Assembly (NCBI GenBank): GCA_019239975.1
Contig: JAFAZE010000035.1
Coordinates: 1-64,000, forward strand
Direction of reading: 5' to 3'
Source: Streptosporangiaceae bacterium
Lineage (GTDB): Bacteria; Actinomycetota; Actinomycetes; Streptosporangiales; Streptosporangiaceae
Length of the DNA stretch: 64,000 nt
In this document: positions 39,400 to 47,342 of the stretch, one piece after another
How positions within the stretch are numbered: position 1 is the first letter of the stretch
Layout of the letters: every line of letters starts with the position of its first letter
The notes under the pieces: generated by a model
What the model was told of the DNA's origin: nothing
What the model saw: the letters and a program-made list of their open reading frames with translations, nothing else
Database searches by the model: none
Position numbers and translations under genes: made by a program

Positions 39400-40578
39400 G
39401 TGAGCGAGATGCACGCGGTCACGCACGCGCTGTCCATCGCCGGGTCGATGACATGGCAGATCACCTGGGCGCTCATACTGGGGTTCTTCCTCGCGGCGAT
39501 CGTGGAGGCCGTGGTCCGCAAGTCCACGATCGTCCGGCTGCTTGGCGACGCCCGGCCGCGCACGCTCGCGGTCGCCGCGGGGCTCGGTGCCGCGTCGTCG
39601 TCCTGCTCCTACGCGGCAGTCGCACTCGCCCGCGCACTGTTCCGCAAGGGCGCGAACTTCACCGCGGCGATGGCGTTCGAGATCGCCTCCACGAACCTGG
39701 TGATCGAGCTCGGCCTCATCCTGGCGCTGCTGATGGGCTGGCAGTTCACGCTCGCCGAGTTCACCGGCGGCCCGATCATGATCGTCATCATGGCCGTGCT
39801 GTTCCGCCTCTTCCTTGGCGAGCGGCTGCTGCGCGGGGCGCGCCAGCAGGCCGACCGTGGCCTAGCGGGGGCGATGGAGGGCCACGCCGCGATGGACATG
39901 TCCATCGGGCGGCAGGGATCGTTCGCGCGGCGGCTGCTCTCCGGCGAGGGCTTCACCTCGGTCAGCCACGTCTTCGTGATGGAGTGGGCCGCGATCCTCC
40001 GCGACCTGGTGGTTGGCTTGCTCGCCGCTGGGGCGATCGCCGCGTGGGTGCCGGACAGCTTCTGGCGGGCGTTCTTCTTCACCGGGCACCCGCTGGCCGC
40101 GAAGCTGTGGGGGCCGCTGATCGGCCCCCTGGTGGCGGTGATCTCGTTTGTCTGCTCGATCGGGAACGTGCCGCTGGCCGTCGTGCTGTGGAAGGGCGGG
40201 ATCAGCTTCGGCGGCGTGGTCGCGTTCATCTTCGCGGACCTGATCATCGCACCGATCCTGAACATCTACCGCAAGTACTACGGCGGCCGGATGGCGCTGT
40301 TCATCCTGGCAGCCTTCTACCTGGCGATGGCCGCGGCCGGATACGTCATAGAGCTCGTTTTCGGCGGTCTCGGGCTCGTGCCCGGCAAGGCGAGCGCGAA
40401 GATACCCGACCAGGGCGTCAGCCTGGACTACACCACCTGGCTCAACATCGTCTTCCTGATCCTGGCCGGCGTTCTGATCATCCGGTTCGTGCGCACGGGA
40501 GGCGCGGCGATGCTGCGCATGATGGCCGGCGCGCCCGAGCCGGCGGACGCCGCCGGCGGCCACGCGCATAGCCGGTGA
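39400..40578 (+). CDS. UPF0718/YraQ-like permease, probable copper-linked metal efflux
   Basis: 392 aa with about eight to ten membrane helices. The duplicated permease repeats carry Cys/Ser motifs 'GAASSSCSYAAVAL' and 'SFVCSIGNVPLAVVLW', typical of the DUF318/SO_0444-type transporters. Homologues have been linked to copper, zinc or organo-arsenical efflux. The CsoR-type operator upstream and csoR/copZ downstream favour copper here. GTG 39400 follows ggagg by 5 nt. The C-terminus is His-containing ('GGHAHSR'). Confidence 0.85.
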   Translation: MSEMHAVTHALSIAGSMTWQITWALILGFFLAAIVEAVVRKSTIVRLLGDARPRTLAVAAGLGAASSSCSYAAVALARALFRKGANFTAAMAFEIASTNLVIELGLILALLMGWQFTLAEFTGGPIMIVIMAVLFRLFLGERLLRGARQQADRGLAGAMEGHAAMDMSIGRQGSFARRLLSGEGFTSVSHVFVMEWAAILRDLVVGLLAAGAIAAWVPDSFWRAFFFTGHPLAAKLWGPLIGPLVAVISFVCSIGNVPLAVVLWKGGISFGGVVAFIFADLIIAPILNIYRKYYGGRMALFILAAFYLAMAAAGYVIELVFGGLGLVPGKASAKIPDQGVSLDYTTWLNIVFLILAGVLIIRFVRTGGAAMLRMMAGAPEPADAAGGHAHSR

Positions 40579-40586
40579 CTTCGCCC

Positions 40587-40877
40587 ATACCGTGCTGGGT
40601 GCGGGCGCGTATAGCCCGTTCCCTCCTCAATACCCTGCTGGGGTGCGGGCGCGCATAGCCGGTGACTTCGCCCATACCGTGCGAGGGTGCGGCCACGCGC
40701 ATAGCCGGTGACTTCCTCCATACCGTGCTGGGGTGCGGGCGCGCATAGCCGGTGACTTCGTCCATACCGTGCGAGGGTGCGGCCACGCGCATAGCCGGTG
40801 ACTTCGTCCATACCGTGCTGGGGTGCGGGCGCGGGCATAATCGTCCCTTCCTCCATACCCTGCTGGGGTACGGTATG
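40587..40877. repeat. Tandem array of seven CsoR-operator-like units
   Basis: Units start at 40587, 40630, 40674, 40720, 40764, 40810 and 40855, spacing 43-46 bp. Each begins ATACC and contains a TACC(C/G)-N5-GGGT(A/G) dyad. Units alternate between a 44-bp form (tgctggggtgcggg) and a 46-bp form (tgcgagggtgcggcca), so 2+3 and 4+5 form a 90-bp higher-order repeat. The last unit (40856-40870) has the perfect TACCC-TGCTG-GGGTA and lies 36 bp before csoR. The whole 328-bp gap between permease and csoR is this array. Confidence 0.85.
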
Positions 40878-40906
40878 TTAGAAGAGGGGGAGAGCGGAGA
40901 GGTGAC

Positions 40907-41188
40907 GTGTACGGGTACGCGCCGAACAGGGAGGACTACCTCAAGCGGCTGCGCCGGATCGAGGGACAGGTACGCGGGCTGCAGAAGATGGTGGAGGAGG
41001 ACAAGTACTGCATAGATATCCTGACCCAGGTGTCGGCCGCCACCAGGGCGCTGCAGTCGGTCGCGCTGGGTCTGATGGAAGACCACCTGGGGCACTGCGT
41101 CACTCAGGCGGCCGCCGAGGGCGGCGAGGTCGCGGCGATGAAGGTTCGCGAGGCGTCTGAGGCGATCGCCCGCTTGGTGAAGTCCTGA
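40907..41188 (+). CDS. csoR: Copper-sensing transcriptional repressor CsoR
   Basis: 93 aa, all-helical metal-sensitive repressor. The Cu(I) ligand set C35 ('DKYCIDILTQ'), H60 and C64 ('DHLGHCV') is complete, and the N-terminal DNA-contact arginines 'KRLRRIEGQVRG' are present. It should release TACCC-N5-GGGTA operators when Cu(I) binds. GTG 40907 with ggagagg upstream. The copZ gene follows 22 bp downstream. Confidence 0.93.
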   Translation: MYGYAPNREDYLKRLRRIEGQVRGLQKMVEEDKYCIDILTQVSAATRALQSVALGLMEDHLGHCVTQAAAEGGEVAAMKVREASEAIARLVKS

Positions 41189-41210
41189 CAACCACGACAG
41201 AAGGCGACTG

Positions 41211-41432
41211 ATGACATCGGCGACCTACCACGTCACCGGGATGACATGCGAGCACTGCGTGCACGCGGTTACCGGGGAGCTGAAGAACCTGGCGGGCGTC
41301 ACCGGCGTAACCGTCGATCTTGTCCCGGAGGGCCGCTCCGCTGTGACCGTCACCAGCGAGGCGCCGCTGCCGTCGGCGGCGGTCGCGGACGCCCTCGACG
41401 AGGCCGGTGGCTACCGGCTCGCGGGGAACTGA
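41211..41432 (+). CDS. copZ: CopZ-like heavy-metal-associated (HMA) domain protein
   Basis: 73 aa ferredoxin-like HMA fold. The MTCEHC motif supplies Cu(I) ligands C13 and C16. It is a cytoplasmic copper chaperone that normally hands Cu(I) to a CopA ATPase or to CsoR. Ribosome site 'gaaggcg' before ATG 41211. Only a remnant of copA follows, so the chaperone's normal target is missing at this locus. Confidence 0.92.
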   Translation: MTSATYHVTGMTCEHCVHAVTGELKNLAGVTGVTVDLVPEGRSAVTVTSEAPLPSAAVADALDEAGGYRLAGN

Positions 41433-41889
41433 GCGGCTGGGGAGACACGGATACCACCGTGACAGGCAAGAGCCTGCGGCGATCGAGGCCGCCGACCTGA
41501 CCCTGGTCCGCGGCGACCCGGCCGCGGTGCCCGACGCGATCGCGTTGTCCAGGCGGACACTGGGCGCCATCGAGGACAACATGACCTGGGCGTTCGGCTA
41601 CAACATCGCCGTGATACCGCTCGCCGCCCTGGGCCTGCTCAGCCCGCTGATCGCCGCCGCCGCGATGGCGTTCGGCTCCGTCTTCGTGGTCACCAACAGC
41701 CTCCAGGTGCGCCGCTTCCGGGACGTCTCCGAGTTACCCGGCCGCACCCATCGCCGCCGGGGCCCCGGGCGGCTCAGCGATGCTGGCGGGCAGGCGGCTG
41801 TGCGTCCTGCTGGTATCCGGCGGCGTGCGCGCCGTTCCTCCGGCGGCGGAAGTGGAGCACCAGCGCGACCACGATGGCGACCACGATGA
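41433..41889 (+). pseudogene. Remnant of a copper P-type ATPase (CopA C-terminus)
   Basis: From about 41476 the frame reads 'AAIEAADLTLVRGDP', 'AIALSRRT', 'NMTWAFGYNIAVIPLAALGL' and 'FGSVFVVTNSLQVRRF', which is the end of CopA: the hinge after the GDGxND motif plus the last two membrane helices. The N-terminal ~600 residues, including the phosphorylation DKTG and the CPC channel motif, are absent. After RRF (41718) the frame runs on as unrelated sequence to 41889, overlapping the 3' end of the DedA gene. This is a deletion remnant, not a working pump. Confidence 0.85.
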
Positions 41890-42424
41890 TCGCGGCGATG
41901 GCGTAGGTGGGGCCGTGGAAGTCGTTTGCGATGGTCTGCCAGTTGCTGCCGACCGCGTAGCCGGCGGCGCCAAGCGCGGCCGTCCAGGGTATGCACCCGG
42001 CCGTGGTGTACAGACCGAACCGCAACGCGGGCATCTGCGCGAACCCAGCCGGAAGCGAGATGAACGTGCGCACCACCGGAAGCAGCCGGCCGAAGAAAAC
42101 CGCCGCCGGACCGTACCGGTCGAACCACTTGACTGCCCGGTCGATCTCATGCTCCCTGACCCCGATGAAGCGCCCCCACCGGCGCACCGCAGGAGGTCCC
42201 CAGAAGTAGCCGACCGCCCAGGCCACATAGCTGCCCACCACGTTGCCGGCCACTCCGGCGACGATGACACCCACCAGGTTGAGATGAGCCCCCGCGACAG
42301 CGCCCGCGGCGACCGCGCCGCCGAACAGCATGATCAGCTCGGACGGGATGGGGATGCACGCCGACTCGGCCAGCATGAGCAAGAACACCGCGAGATAGCC
42401 GTAACTGGCGATGAAGTGCTGCAC
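41774..42424 (-). CDS. DedA family membrane protein
   Basis: 216 aa from GTG 42424 (ggaagga 7 nt upstream). SNARE-associated/DedA fold with 'ESACIPIPSELIM' in the first half and the re-entrant 'FGRLLPVVRTFISLPAGFAQM' loop with conserved Gly, Arg and Pro. DedA proteins are polytopic inner-membrane proteins, several of which move undecaprenyl phosphate or lipids. Convergent with the CopA remnant; the 3' ends overlap. Confidence 0.9.
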   Translation of the reverse strand: MQHFIASYGYLAVFLLMLAESACIPIPSELIMLFGGAVAAGAVAGAHLNLVGVIVAGVAGNVVGSYVAWAVGYFWGPPAVRRWGRFIGVREHEIDRAVKWFDRYGPAAVFFGRLLPVVRTFISLPAGFAQMPALRFGLYTTAGCIPWTAALGAAGYAVGSNWQTIANDFHGPTYAIAAIIVVAIVVALVLHFRRRRNGAHAAGYQQDAQPPARQHR

Positions 42425-42505
42425 GGGCTGTTCCTTCCAATAGGCTGAGGCATCATGGCCGGGGAGCAGGCAGGCACGCCTGGACAGCACCCGAAGCCAG
42501 CTTCT

Positions 42506-42521
42506 TCTACAGTACTGTAGA
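42506..42521. promoter_or_regulatory. 16-bp perfect palindrome
   Basis: tctacagtactgtaga, between the divergent DedA and BASS-type genes. The TACA...TGTA half-sites recall operators of BlaI/MecI/CopY-family repressors. No gene of that family is in the window. Confidence 0.55.
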
Positions 42522-42576
42522 TATCGGTTGGCTGTGTGCCGTCGATCGTCATCGGCCGGTCCTCAGCGCGCAACAC

Positions 42577-42591
42577 TACCCTATCCGGGCA
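42577..42591. promoter_or_regulatory. Possible degenerate CsoR-type site
   Basis: TACCC-TATCC-GGGCA, nine of ten arm positions of the TACCC-N5-GGGTA pattern, 58 bp before the BASS-type transporter. Weak by itself; listed because it sits in the same copper island. Confidence 0.3.
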
Positions 42592-42648
42592 GGCCCCCGC
42601 CCGTGCCCGCCGCACCCGGGCCGCGTTCTTCCTGGCAAGATCAGCGAG

Positions 42649-43632
42649 ATGATCCTGGTGCCGGCCCGCGTGCGGCTGCTGATCGCGGGTTACCCGGAGC
42701 TGACCGCCGTGCTCGCCGCCACGGCCATCGGCCTGACGGTGCGACCGCCGCTGGCGTGGCTGGCCGGCCACCAGGGCATCGGCGTTCTGCTGGCGATCCT
42801 GGTCTTCGCCACCGCGGTGGCCATCGAGCCCGCCGCGCTGCGTCGTCTCGCCGTCACGTGGCGTTCGGTGCTCGCCGCGCTCGCCGCCGGGATCACCGTG
42901 CTGCCGGCGCTGGCCTGGGCCGCCTCGCAGGTCGTTCCGGCTGGACCGCTGCGCGACGGCGTCATGACTGTGGGCCTTGCGCCGTGCGAGATCGCATCGG
43001 TCGCCACCACGGCCATGGCCGGAGGTGCGGCGGCCGTGTCCGCCGGGGTGCTCATCGGCTCCACCGTGACCGCCGTCGCCTGCGCCGGGCCCATCCTGGC
43101 CCTCGAAGCCGGGCACGCCATCCGGCCGGGTCACATCATCGCCGCCCTCGCCGTCGTGGTGGCGCTTCCCCTTGCCGCCGGCATCTTCGTGCGCGCTCGC
43201 GTGCCGCTGACGGCAAGGGCCGAGCAGGCGGCCCCGGCAACCGCCATGCTCTCCGTCGCAGCCCTGGTCGCCCTCATCGCCGCCGAAGTGCGCCTCTCCG
43301 CCCGTTACGCGGCCGTGGCGCTCGCGCTGGCCGTGTTCCTGGCCGGCTCGGCGCTGACTGGCCGCATCCTGGGAACCGGAATCGGCCGGGCAGCCGCTGT
43401 CGCCTTGCTGCTGACGACCTCGATGCGTGATTTCGCCATCGCCGCCGGCCTGGCCGCCGCGGCGTTCGGGCCGGCCGCGGCCGCGCCGCTCGGCCTGTAC
43501 GGCATCCTCGTCCTGGTCTGGGGAACAGCCGCCGCCGGAGTGCTGCGCCGCTGGCCGGGCCGGGACGCTACCGCGGGGGACGAGACGCCGGCCACGCCGA
43601 ATGCTGGTCCCGGCTCCCGAGACGAACCGTAA
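42649..43632 (+). CDS. BASS-type (bile acid:sodium symporter-like) membrane transporter
   Basis: 327 aa with about nine to ten membrane helices. 'VGLAPCEIASVATTAMAGG' and the late 'TTSMRDFAIAAGLAAAAFG' match the crossing-helix motifs of the BASS/arsenite-permease-like superfamily (compare E-A-S and the second repeat). The substrate is unknown. ATG 42649 has only a weak ribosome site. It may belong to the copper/metal island by position. Confidence 0.75.
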   Translation: MILVPARVRLLIAGYPELTAVLAATAIGLTVRPPLAWLAGHQGIGVLLAILVFATAVAIEPAALRRLAVTWRSVLAALAAGITVLPALAWAASQVVPAGPLRDGVMTVGLAPCEIASVATTAMAGGAAAVSAGVLIGSTVTAVACAGPILALEAGHAIRPGHIIAALAVVVALPLAAGIFVRARVPLTARAEQAAPATAMLSVAALVALIAAEVRLSARYAAVALALAVFLAGSALTGRILGTGIGRAAAVALLLTTSMRDFAIAAGLAAAAFGPAAAAPLGLYGILVLVWGTAAAGVLRRWPGRDATAGDETPATPNAGPGSRDEP

Positions 43633-43675
43633 CCCGAGGTAGGTGACCGGAAGGTTTGCGCCTACTGGCCGGGCC

Positions 43676-44086
43676 TCACGCACAGGCCGACCAGTCGAAC
43701 GATGCCCAGACGGTCCGCCCGTAGGCGGTCGCCTGGCTGCCCCAGTCCGCTGCGAGCGCGGACACTATGCCCAGGCCGCGGCCACTAGCCGGGTGGACGC
43801 TCCGCTCCAGCCAGGGACCGCCGTCATCTTGCACCTCGATCAGCACGTACTCGCCCGGGCTTACCACGGCCCGCACCGTGAACGTGCCGCTGGCTTTGCG
43901 GCTGTCGCTGTGCAGGACGGCGTTCGCGGCGAGTTCGGAAGCACAGAGGATGATGTCATCGGCGGCCGGGCACCCGTCGAGCTCACGCCTGAGGGCGGCA
44001 CGCACGCGGCGCACCTCCTCCGGCTCGCTCCGGAAGGAGGCCACCGTCGAACGACGCAGCCTCGTCACAGTGGCGGGCGGCTGCAC
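43676..44086 (-). CDS. RsbW-like ATP-binding anti-sigma factor/kinase
   Basis: 136 aa from GTG 44086, whose first base is the last base of the preceding stop (TAGTG); ggagg precedes. HATPase_c_2 fold with the N-box 'ELAANAVLHS', G1 'VQDDGG' and 'SGRGLGIVSALA', so nucleotide binding should be intact. Such stand-alone proteins bind sigma factors or STAS antagonists in actinomycetes. Last of four small genes reading from 44828. Confidence 0.85.
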   Translation of the reverse strand: MQPPATVTRLRRSTVASFRSEPEEVRRVRAALRRELDGCPAADDIILCASELAANAVLHSDSRKASGTFTVRAVVSPGEYVLIEVQDDGGPWLERSVHPASGRGLGIVSALAADWGSQATAYGRTVWASFDWSACA

Positions 44087-44292
44087 TACGCCTCCGCCGG
44101 GATCGCGACAAGCCGGCGAAATGCGCTGCCCGGGGGGAGACACTCGCCCAGCAGATCTGTCATCCTGCTCCGGCAGCTCGGGCACCACTCCCGCGCCACG
44201 TATTCCAGCGCGATCGCGAACTCGGGCTGCTTCTCCCTGAGCAGGCGCCGGACGTACACCCTGTTTGCCTGAGCTTTTTCGAGATTACTCAT
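44086..44292 (-). CDS. Small Cys-containing protein of unknown function
   Basis: 68 aa, 'MSNLEKAQANRVYVRRLLREKQPEF' as two lines of basic/acidic helix, then 'REWCPSCRSRMTDLLGEC' with a CPSC pair and a third Cys. It could bind zinc. I do not recognise a named family. It overlaps the following ATPase gene by one base and is preceded by 39 bp, so it belongs to the same operon. Confidence 0.6.
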   Translation of the reverse strand: MSNLEKAQANRVYVRRLLREKQPEFAIALEYVAREWCPSCRSRMTDLLGECLPPGSAFRRLVAIPAEA

Positions 44293-44331
44293 TCATTAAC
44301 ACCCATGAAGCTGACGGGGGTTCTTCCCTGG

Positions 44332-44568
44332 CTAGTTCTGTTCGTACTCACGCCCGGCCGGGGCGCGCAGGTGAGGCCCGGGGTGCCCCCGGGGAAGCTC
44401 GCAGGCGACGGTGCTCCACGACCCTGCCTCAGGTGACCCGCCCGCTGACAAGCCGGGCACCGCCGGCGCGCCGCAGACAGGGGGAACGCTCGTGTGCGTT
44501 TCATCAAGGCATGACCAGCCGTCGACGCAGGCCGTACCGTCTCCGTGATAAAGCTTCGCGATGTTCAT
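44332..44568 (-). CDS. Small hypothetical protein
   Basis: 78 aa from ATG 44568 (gtggag 3-4 nt upstream). N-terminus 'MNIAKLYHGDGTACVDGWSC', then a Pro/Gly-rich region with four further Cys or His residues ('VACELPRGHPGPHLR'). The 'CELPRGHPGPH' end resembles short peptide motifs in actinobacterial small proteins, but no function is known. It lies between DUF5999 and the CPSC protein with gaps of 35 and 39 bp. Confidence 0.55.
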   Translation of the reverse strand: MNIAKLYHGDGTACVDGWSCLDETHTSVPPVCGAPAVPGLSAGGSPEAGSWSTVACELPRGHPGPHLRAPAGREYEQN

Positions 44569-44603
44569 GATCTCCACCCCGGCCCTGGAACCCAGGCCAA
44601 CGA

Positions 44604-44828
44604 TCAGGCAGCGGCCCCGGTCACAGGAACCAGTCCTCGGCCCGCTGCCCGCGGTGGCGGGCCGCCGGAGAACGGTGCCCTCTCGAGGACGAGTACGCCC
44701 GCATCGTCGAAAAGCACCACGCCGTTGCAGAGCAGGCTCCATCCCTGCTCGGGGTGGCTGGCCACGACCCTGGCAACACAGCGGTCCGTCGCGCGCGCGT
44801 CCGGGCATGGGGGTGTGTGCGTGCACAT
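44604..44828 (-). CDS. DUF5999 family protein
   Basis: 74 aa from ATG 44828 (ggagg 5 nt upstream). 'MCTHTPPCPDARATDRCVARV' and 'SHPEQGWSLLCNGVVLFDD' are diagnostic of DUF5999, a short Cys-rich actinobacterial family of unknown function. First gene of a four-gene operon ending in an RsbW-like ATPase. Its leader carries a hairpin (44845-44862) and, 105 bp upstream, a 28-bp perfect palindrome. Confidence 0.88.
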   Translation of the reverse strand: MCTHTPPCPDARATDRCVARVVASHPEQGWSLLCNGVVLFDDAGVLVLERAPFSGGPPPRAAGRGLVPVTGAAA

Positions 44829-44844
44829 GTTGTCCTCCGTCACT

Positions 44845-44862
44845 GCAGCCGAACACGGCTGC
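44845..44862 (-). promoter_or_regulatory. Leader hairpin of the DUF5999 operon
   Basis: gcagccg-N4-cggctgc, a perfect 7-bp stem with a 4-nt loop, ending about 7 nt before the ribosome site of the DUF5999 gene. It may modulate translation or simply be a stable leader. Confidence 0.45.
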
Positions 44863-44932
44863 GGCTCTCCAGCAGCCTCGCCTTTACTTCCGTGCGGGGG
44901 AACGGGAGAACTACCTAGACGGGTACCTGTTT

Positions 44933-44960
44933 TGTTAGCGTTAACATGTTAACGCTAACA
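44933..44960. promoter_or_regulatory. 28-bp perfect palindrome of two LacI-type operators
   Basis: Two 14-bp sequences, tgttagcgttaaca and tgttaacgctaaca, are exact reverse complements placed back to back. Each resembles the TGTTAGCGCTAACA-type operators of actinobacterial LacI-family sugar repressors. No sugar gene or LacI regulator is in the window. The nearest start is the DUF5999 gene. Confidence 0.75.
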
Positions 44961-45930
44961 TCCCAGTGGCGCTCTGGTCACGGCACAAATAAATATCCGG
45001 CCCGCGCCGCACTGCCGCGCAGCCCTGCACGAGCGCCCGTAACCGTTGCGCCTCAAAACCACCCGAGCGCAGCACCGCTGCGCCTCACACTCCGTGCCCT
45101 GCATCGCCGCGGCCCCACGCCGCCTGAGACCTGCATCGTTGCGCCCGCCGGCGTTTGAGCACCGCTTGCGCCTCATACTCCGTGCCCTGCATCGCCGCGG
45201 CCCCACGCCCCCTGAGTCCTGCATCGTTGCGCCCGCCGGCGTTTGAGCACCGCTTGCGCCTCACACTCCGTGCCTGCACCGCTGCGCCTCACCCTGCCCG
45301 AGCCCAGTACCGTTGCGCCTCCGGTCGCTTGAGCCCAGAAAGAGTTATGGCGCCTCAAGCTGCGCAATGTCCTCAGAGACTTCATCGCCCCCTCAGCCAC
45401 AGAAGCCGCAAACGCCATAATGCCCGCAAAGCATCCAACAGTCTCAGGAGTTTGACATCACCTGAGTCCCTTGCACCGCACCGGCACCGTGCACCCTCTT
45501 CGTGGAAACGTAGGGGTCGTATACGGCCCGTAACTACCACGATCATGAAATAGGCCAGCAGCCAGCGAGGCGGGTCACTGGTGAGCGGGGCCCCAGCTGC
45601 TACCGGCTCAGGGCGTGCATCACCCCACAAGTCACGAGGACCCCACTGGCACAATACCCGGCCGCGCTCCTGGGCAACGACGGTGATGAATCGCGAGAAT
45701 GGCGGCTGGCTGGCGCTAGGGGTCTGCGGTGCGCTGGGGTCTGCGGGGCGTTAGGGTCTGCGGGGCGTTAGGTGTCTGGGGTGCGCTAAGGGTCTGCGGT
45801 GCGCTAAAGGTCTGCGGTGCGCTAAAGGTCTGCAGGGCGCTAGGATTCTGCAGGGCGCTGAGGTCTGCGGTGCGCTAAGAGGTCTGCAGGGCGCTGAGGT
45901 CTGCGGTGCGCTGGGGCTACAGGACTGGGG
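44961..45930. repeat. Repeat island without genes
   Basis: 970 bp with no credible gene. 45080-45167 and 45168-45255 are two 88-bp direct repeats differing at a few positions, followed by a partial third copy from 45256. A 51-bp element at 45500-45550 is shared with 55160-55210. 45710-45925 is about eleven degenerate copies of an 18-20-bp unit (ggtctgcggtgcgcta). The last tract ends just inside the 3' flank of the PucR gene. Confidence 0.8.
45500..45550 (-). repeat. 51-bp dispersed element, copy A
   Basis: Read on the minus strand it begins tttcatgatcg and ends gtttccacga, the same ends and exact length as 55160-55210; 37 of 51 positions agree without gaps. It lies in a gene-free repeat island. 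The function is unknown. Confidence 0.65.
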
Positions 45931-47118
45931 CTACAGGGTGGCCTTGGGGGCTAGGCGGCCGAGGATAATGGCTACCCAGAGGGTGAAGCCGTCGCGGCCT
46001 ATGGATGGCGTGTACTCCGTGAGTTCGGCGACCCGGCGCAGCCGGTAGCGCACCGTGTTGGGGTGCACGAAAAGGAGCCGGGCCGTAGCCTCCAGCGAGG
46101 AGCCCTGCTCCAGGTACGTGGTCAGCGTGTCGAGCAGCGCCGTGCCGCCGGCCAGCAGCGGCTCGTACGCGTCGGCGATGAGCACGGCGCGGGCATCGGC
46201 GTCCCCGTTGAGGGCCCGCTCCGGCAGCAGTTCATCGGCGCCCACGGGCCGCGGCGCATCCGGCCAGGCGGGGGCGGCGCGCAGCGCCGCGAGCGCGGCG
46301 CGCGCCGAGATGGATGCCGAGCGCAGGTCACGGACCAGGGGCCCGGCGATGACGGGCCCGGGCCCGAACCGCCCGGCGAACCGCTCGGCGACCGCCATCG
46401 GGTCGTTGGCGCCGCCCACCACGACGATCAGCCTGCTCCCCTGGACGCCGGCGAGCAGATCCAGCCTGGCCCGCCTGGCCTGGTTGCGGAGGTCGTCGAT
46501 GATCGGCTCGGCCTCCTCACCGTCGATGGTGCCGACGATCACCGCGACGGGGGAGGACGACCAGTTCAGCGCCGAAGACCAGGAGTGCAGTGACTCCTGT
46601 GATTCGCCGCGCACCAGGGAGTCCACGACGAGTGCTTCGAGCCGGGCGTCCCACGCGCCACGCGTCTCCGCGGTCCGCGCGTACACCTGCGCCGCGCTGA
46701 AGGCGATCTCCCTGGCGTAGGTCAGCACCGCCTCGCGCAGCTCGGCCTCGCCGCCCGGCGCGGCGAGGCCGTCGACCTGGGCCTCCACCACGTCGATGAT
46801 GACCCGGACCATCTCGACGGCGTGCTGCAGGCTCACCGCGCGGGCGAGTTCCCGCGGCGCGGTGCTGAACACCTCGGTGACCGCAGGCCGGTTGCGCTCG
46901 GGATGCCTGATCCAGTCGACGAAAGCGGCGATCCCCGCCTGCGCGACCAGTCCCAGCCAGGACCGGTTCTCCGCGGACATCTTGCGGAACCACGGCAGCC
47001 GCGCATCCATGGCCGCGATCGCCGCCGTGCCCAGCGTTCCCATCGCGCGCTCGATCCGCTGCACGGTTTCCGGGTGCACCCTGCTGGCCGCGGCCTGCTG
47101 CTTCGCCTTTGCCTGCAC
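45931..47118 (-). CDS. PucR/CdaR family transcriptional regulator
   Basis: 395 aa from GTG 47118. Middle GGDEF-like regulatory region (about 170-300) and a C-terminal PucR-type helix-turn-helix: 'EATARLLFVHPNTVRYRLRR'. PucR/CdaR regulators respond to small metabolites; in actinomycetes they often control neighbouring catabolic genes. The divergent amidohydrolase gene, 224 bp away, is the natural target candidate. Confidence 0.88.
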   Translation of the reverse strand: MQAKAKQQAAASRVHPETVQRIERAMGTLGTAAIAAMDARLPWFRKMSAENRSWLGLVAQAGIAAFVDWIRHPERNRPAVTEVFSTAPRELARAVSLQHAVEMVRVIIDVVEAQVDGLAAPGGEAELREAVLTYAREIAFSAAQVYARTAETRGAWDARLEALVVDSLVRGESQESLHSWSSALNWSSSPVAVIVGTIDGEEAEPIIDDLRNQARRARLDLLAGVQGSRLIVVVGGANDPMAVAERFAGRFGPGPVIAGPLVRDLRSASISARAALAALRAAPAWPDAPRPVGADELLPERALNGDADARAVLIADAYEPLLAGGTALLDTLTTYLEQGSSLEATARLLFVHPNTVRYRLRRVAELTEYTPSIGRDGFTLWVAIILGRLAPKATL

Positions 47119-47342
47119 GCAACCAGCGTGCCACGACCCTGGTCATTTCCGAACAGCCACGGTGCCTGATGGGCTCCGGTCACCCACGCGCCGCCGCCCT
47201 CCGGATGCCGGCTAACGATCTTCAAACGGGGAATAGCAACACTATTCACCGCATGCCGCACATATGCTGCACAGAGGGCCGAGGCGGGCGGACGTGATGG
47301 TGTGGCGGGTAGTTGTATCCGGGGAGATCAGGTGAGCTGATC

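Noticed and set aside
40579..40906. Regularly spaced repeats before csoR as a CRISPR-like array.
   Set aside because: Whole units are repeated with no unique spacers, and each contains a CsoR-operator-like dyad.
41407..41889. A 160-codon frame read as an intact small membrane protein.
   Set aside because: Its conserved part is the exact C-terminus of CopA, begins within the copZ 3' end and runs into antisense of DedA; remnant is the better explanation.
47222..47260. GGGAAT at 47228 as a second SigR promoter before the amidohydrolase.
   Set aside because: The correctly spaced GTT is absent (ATG instead).
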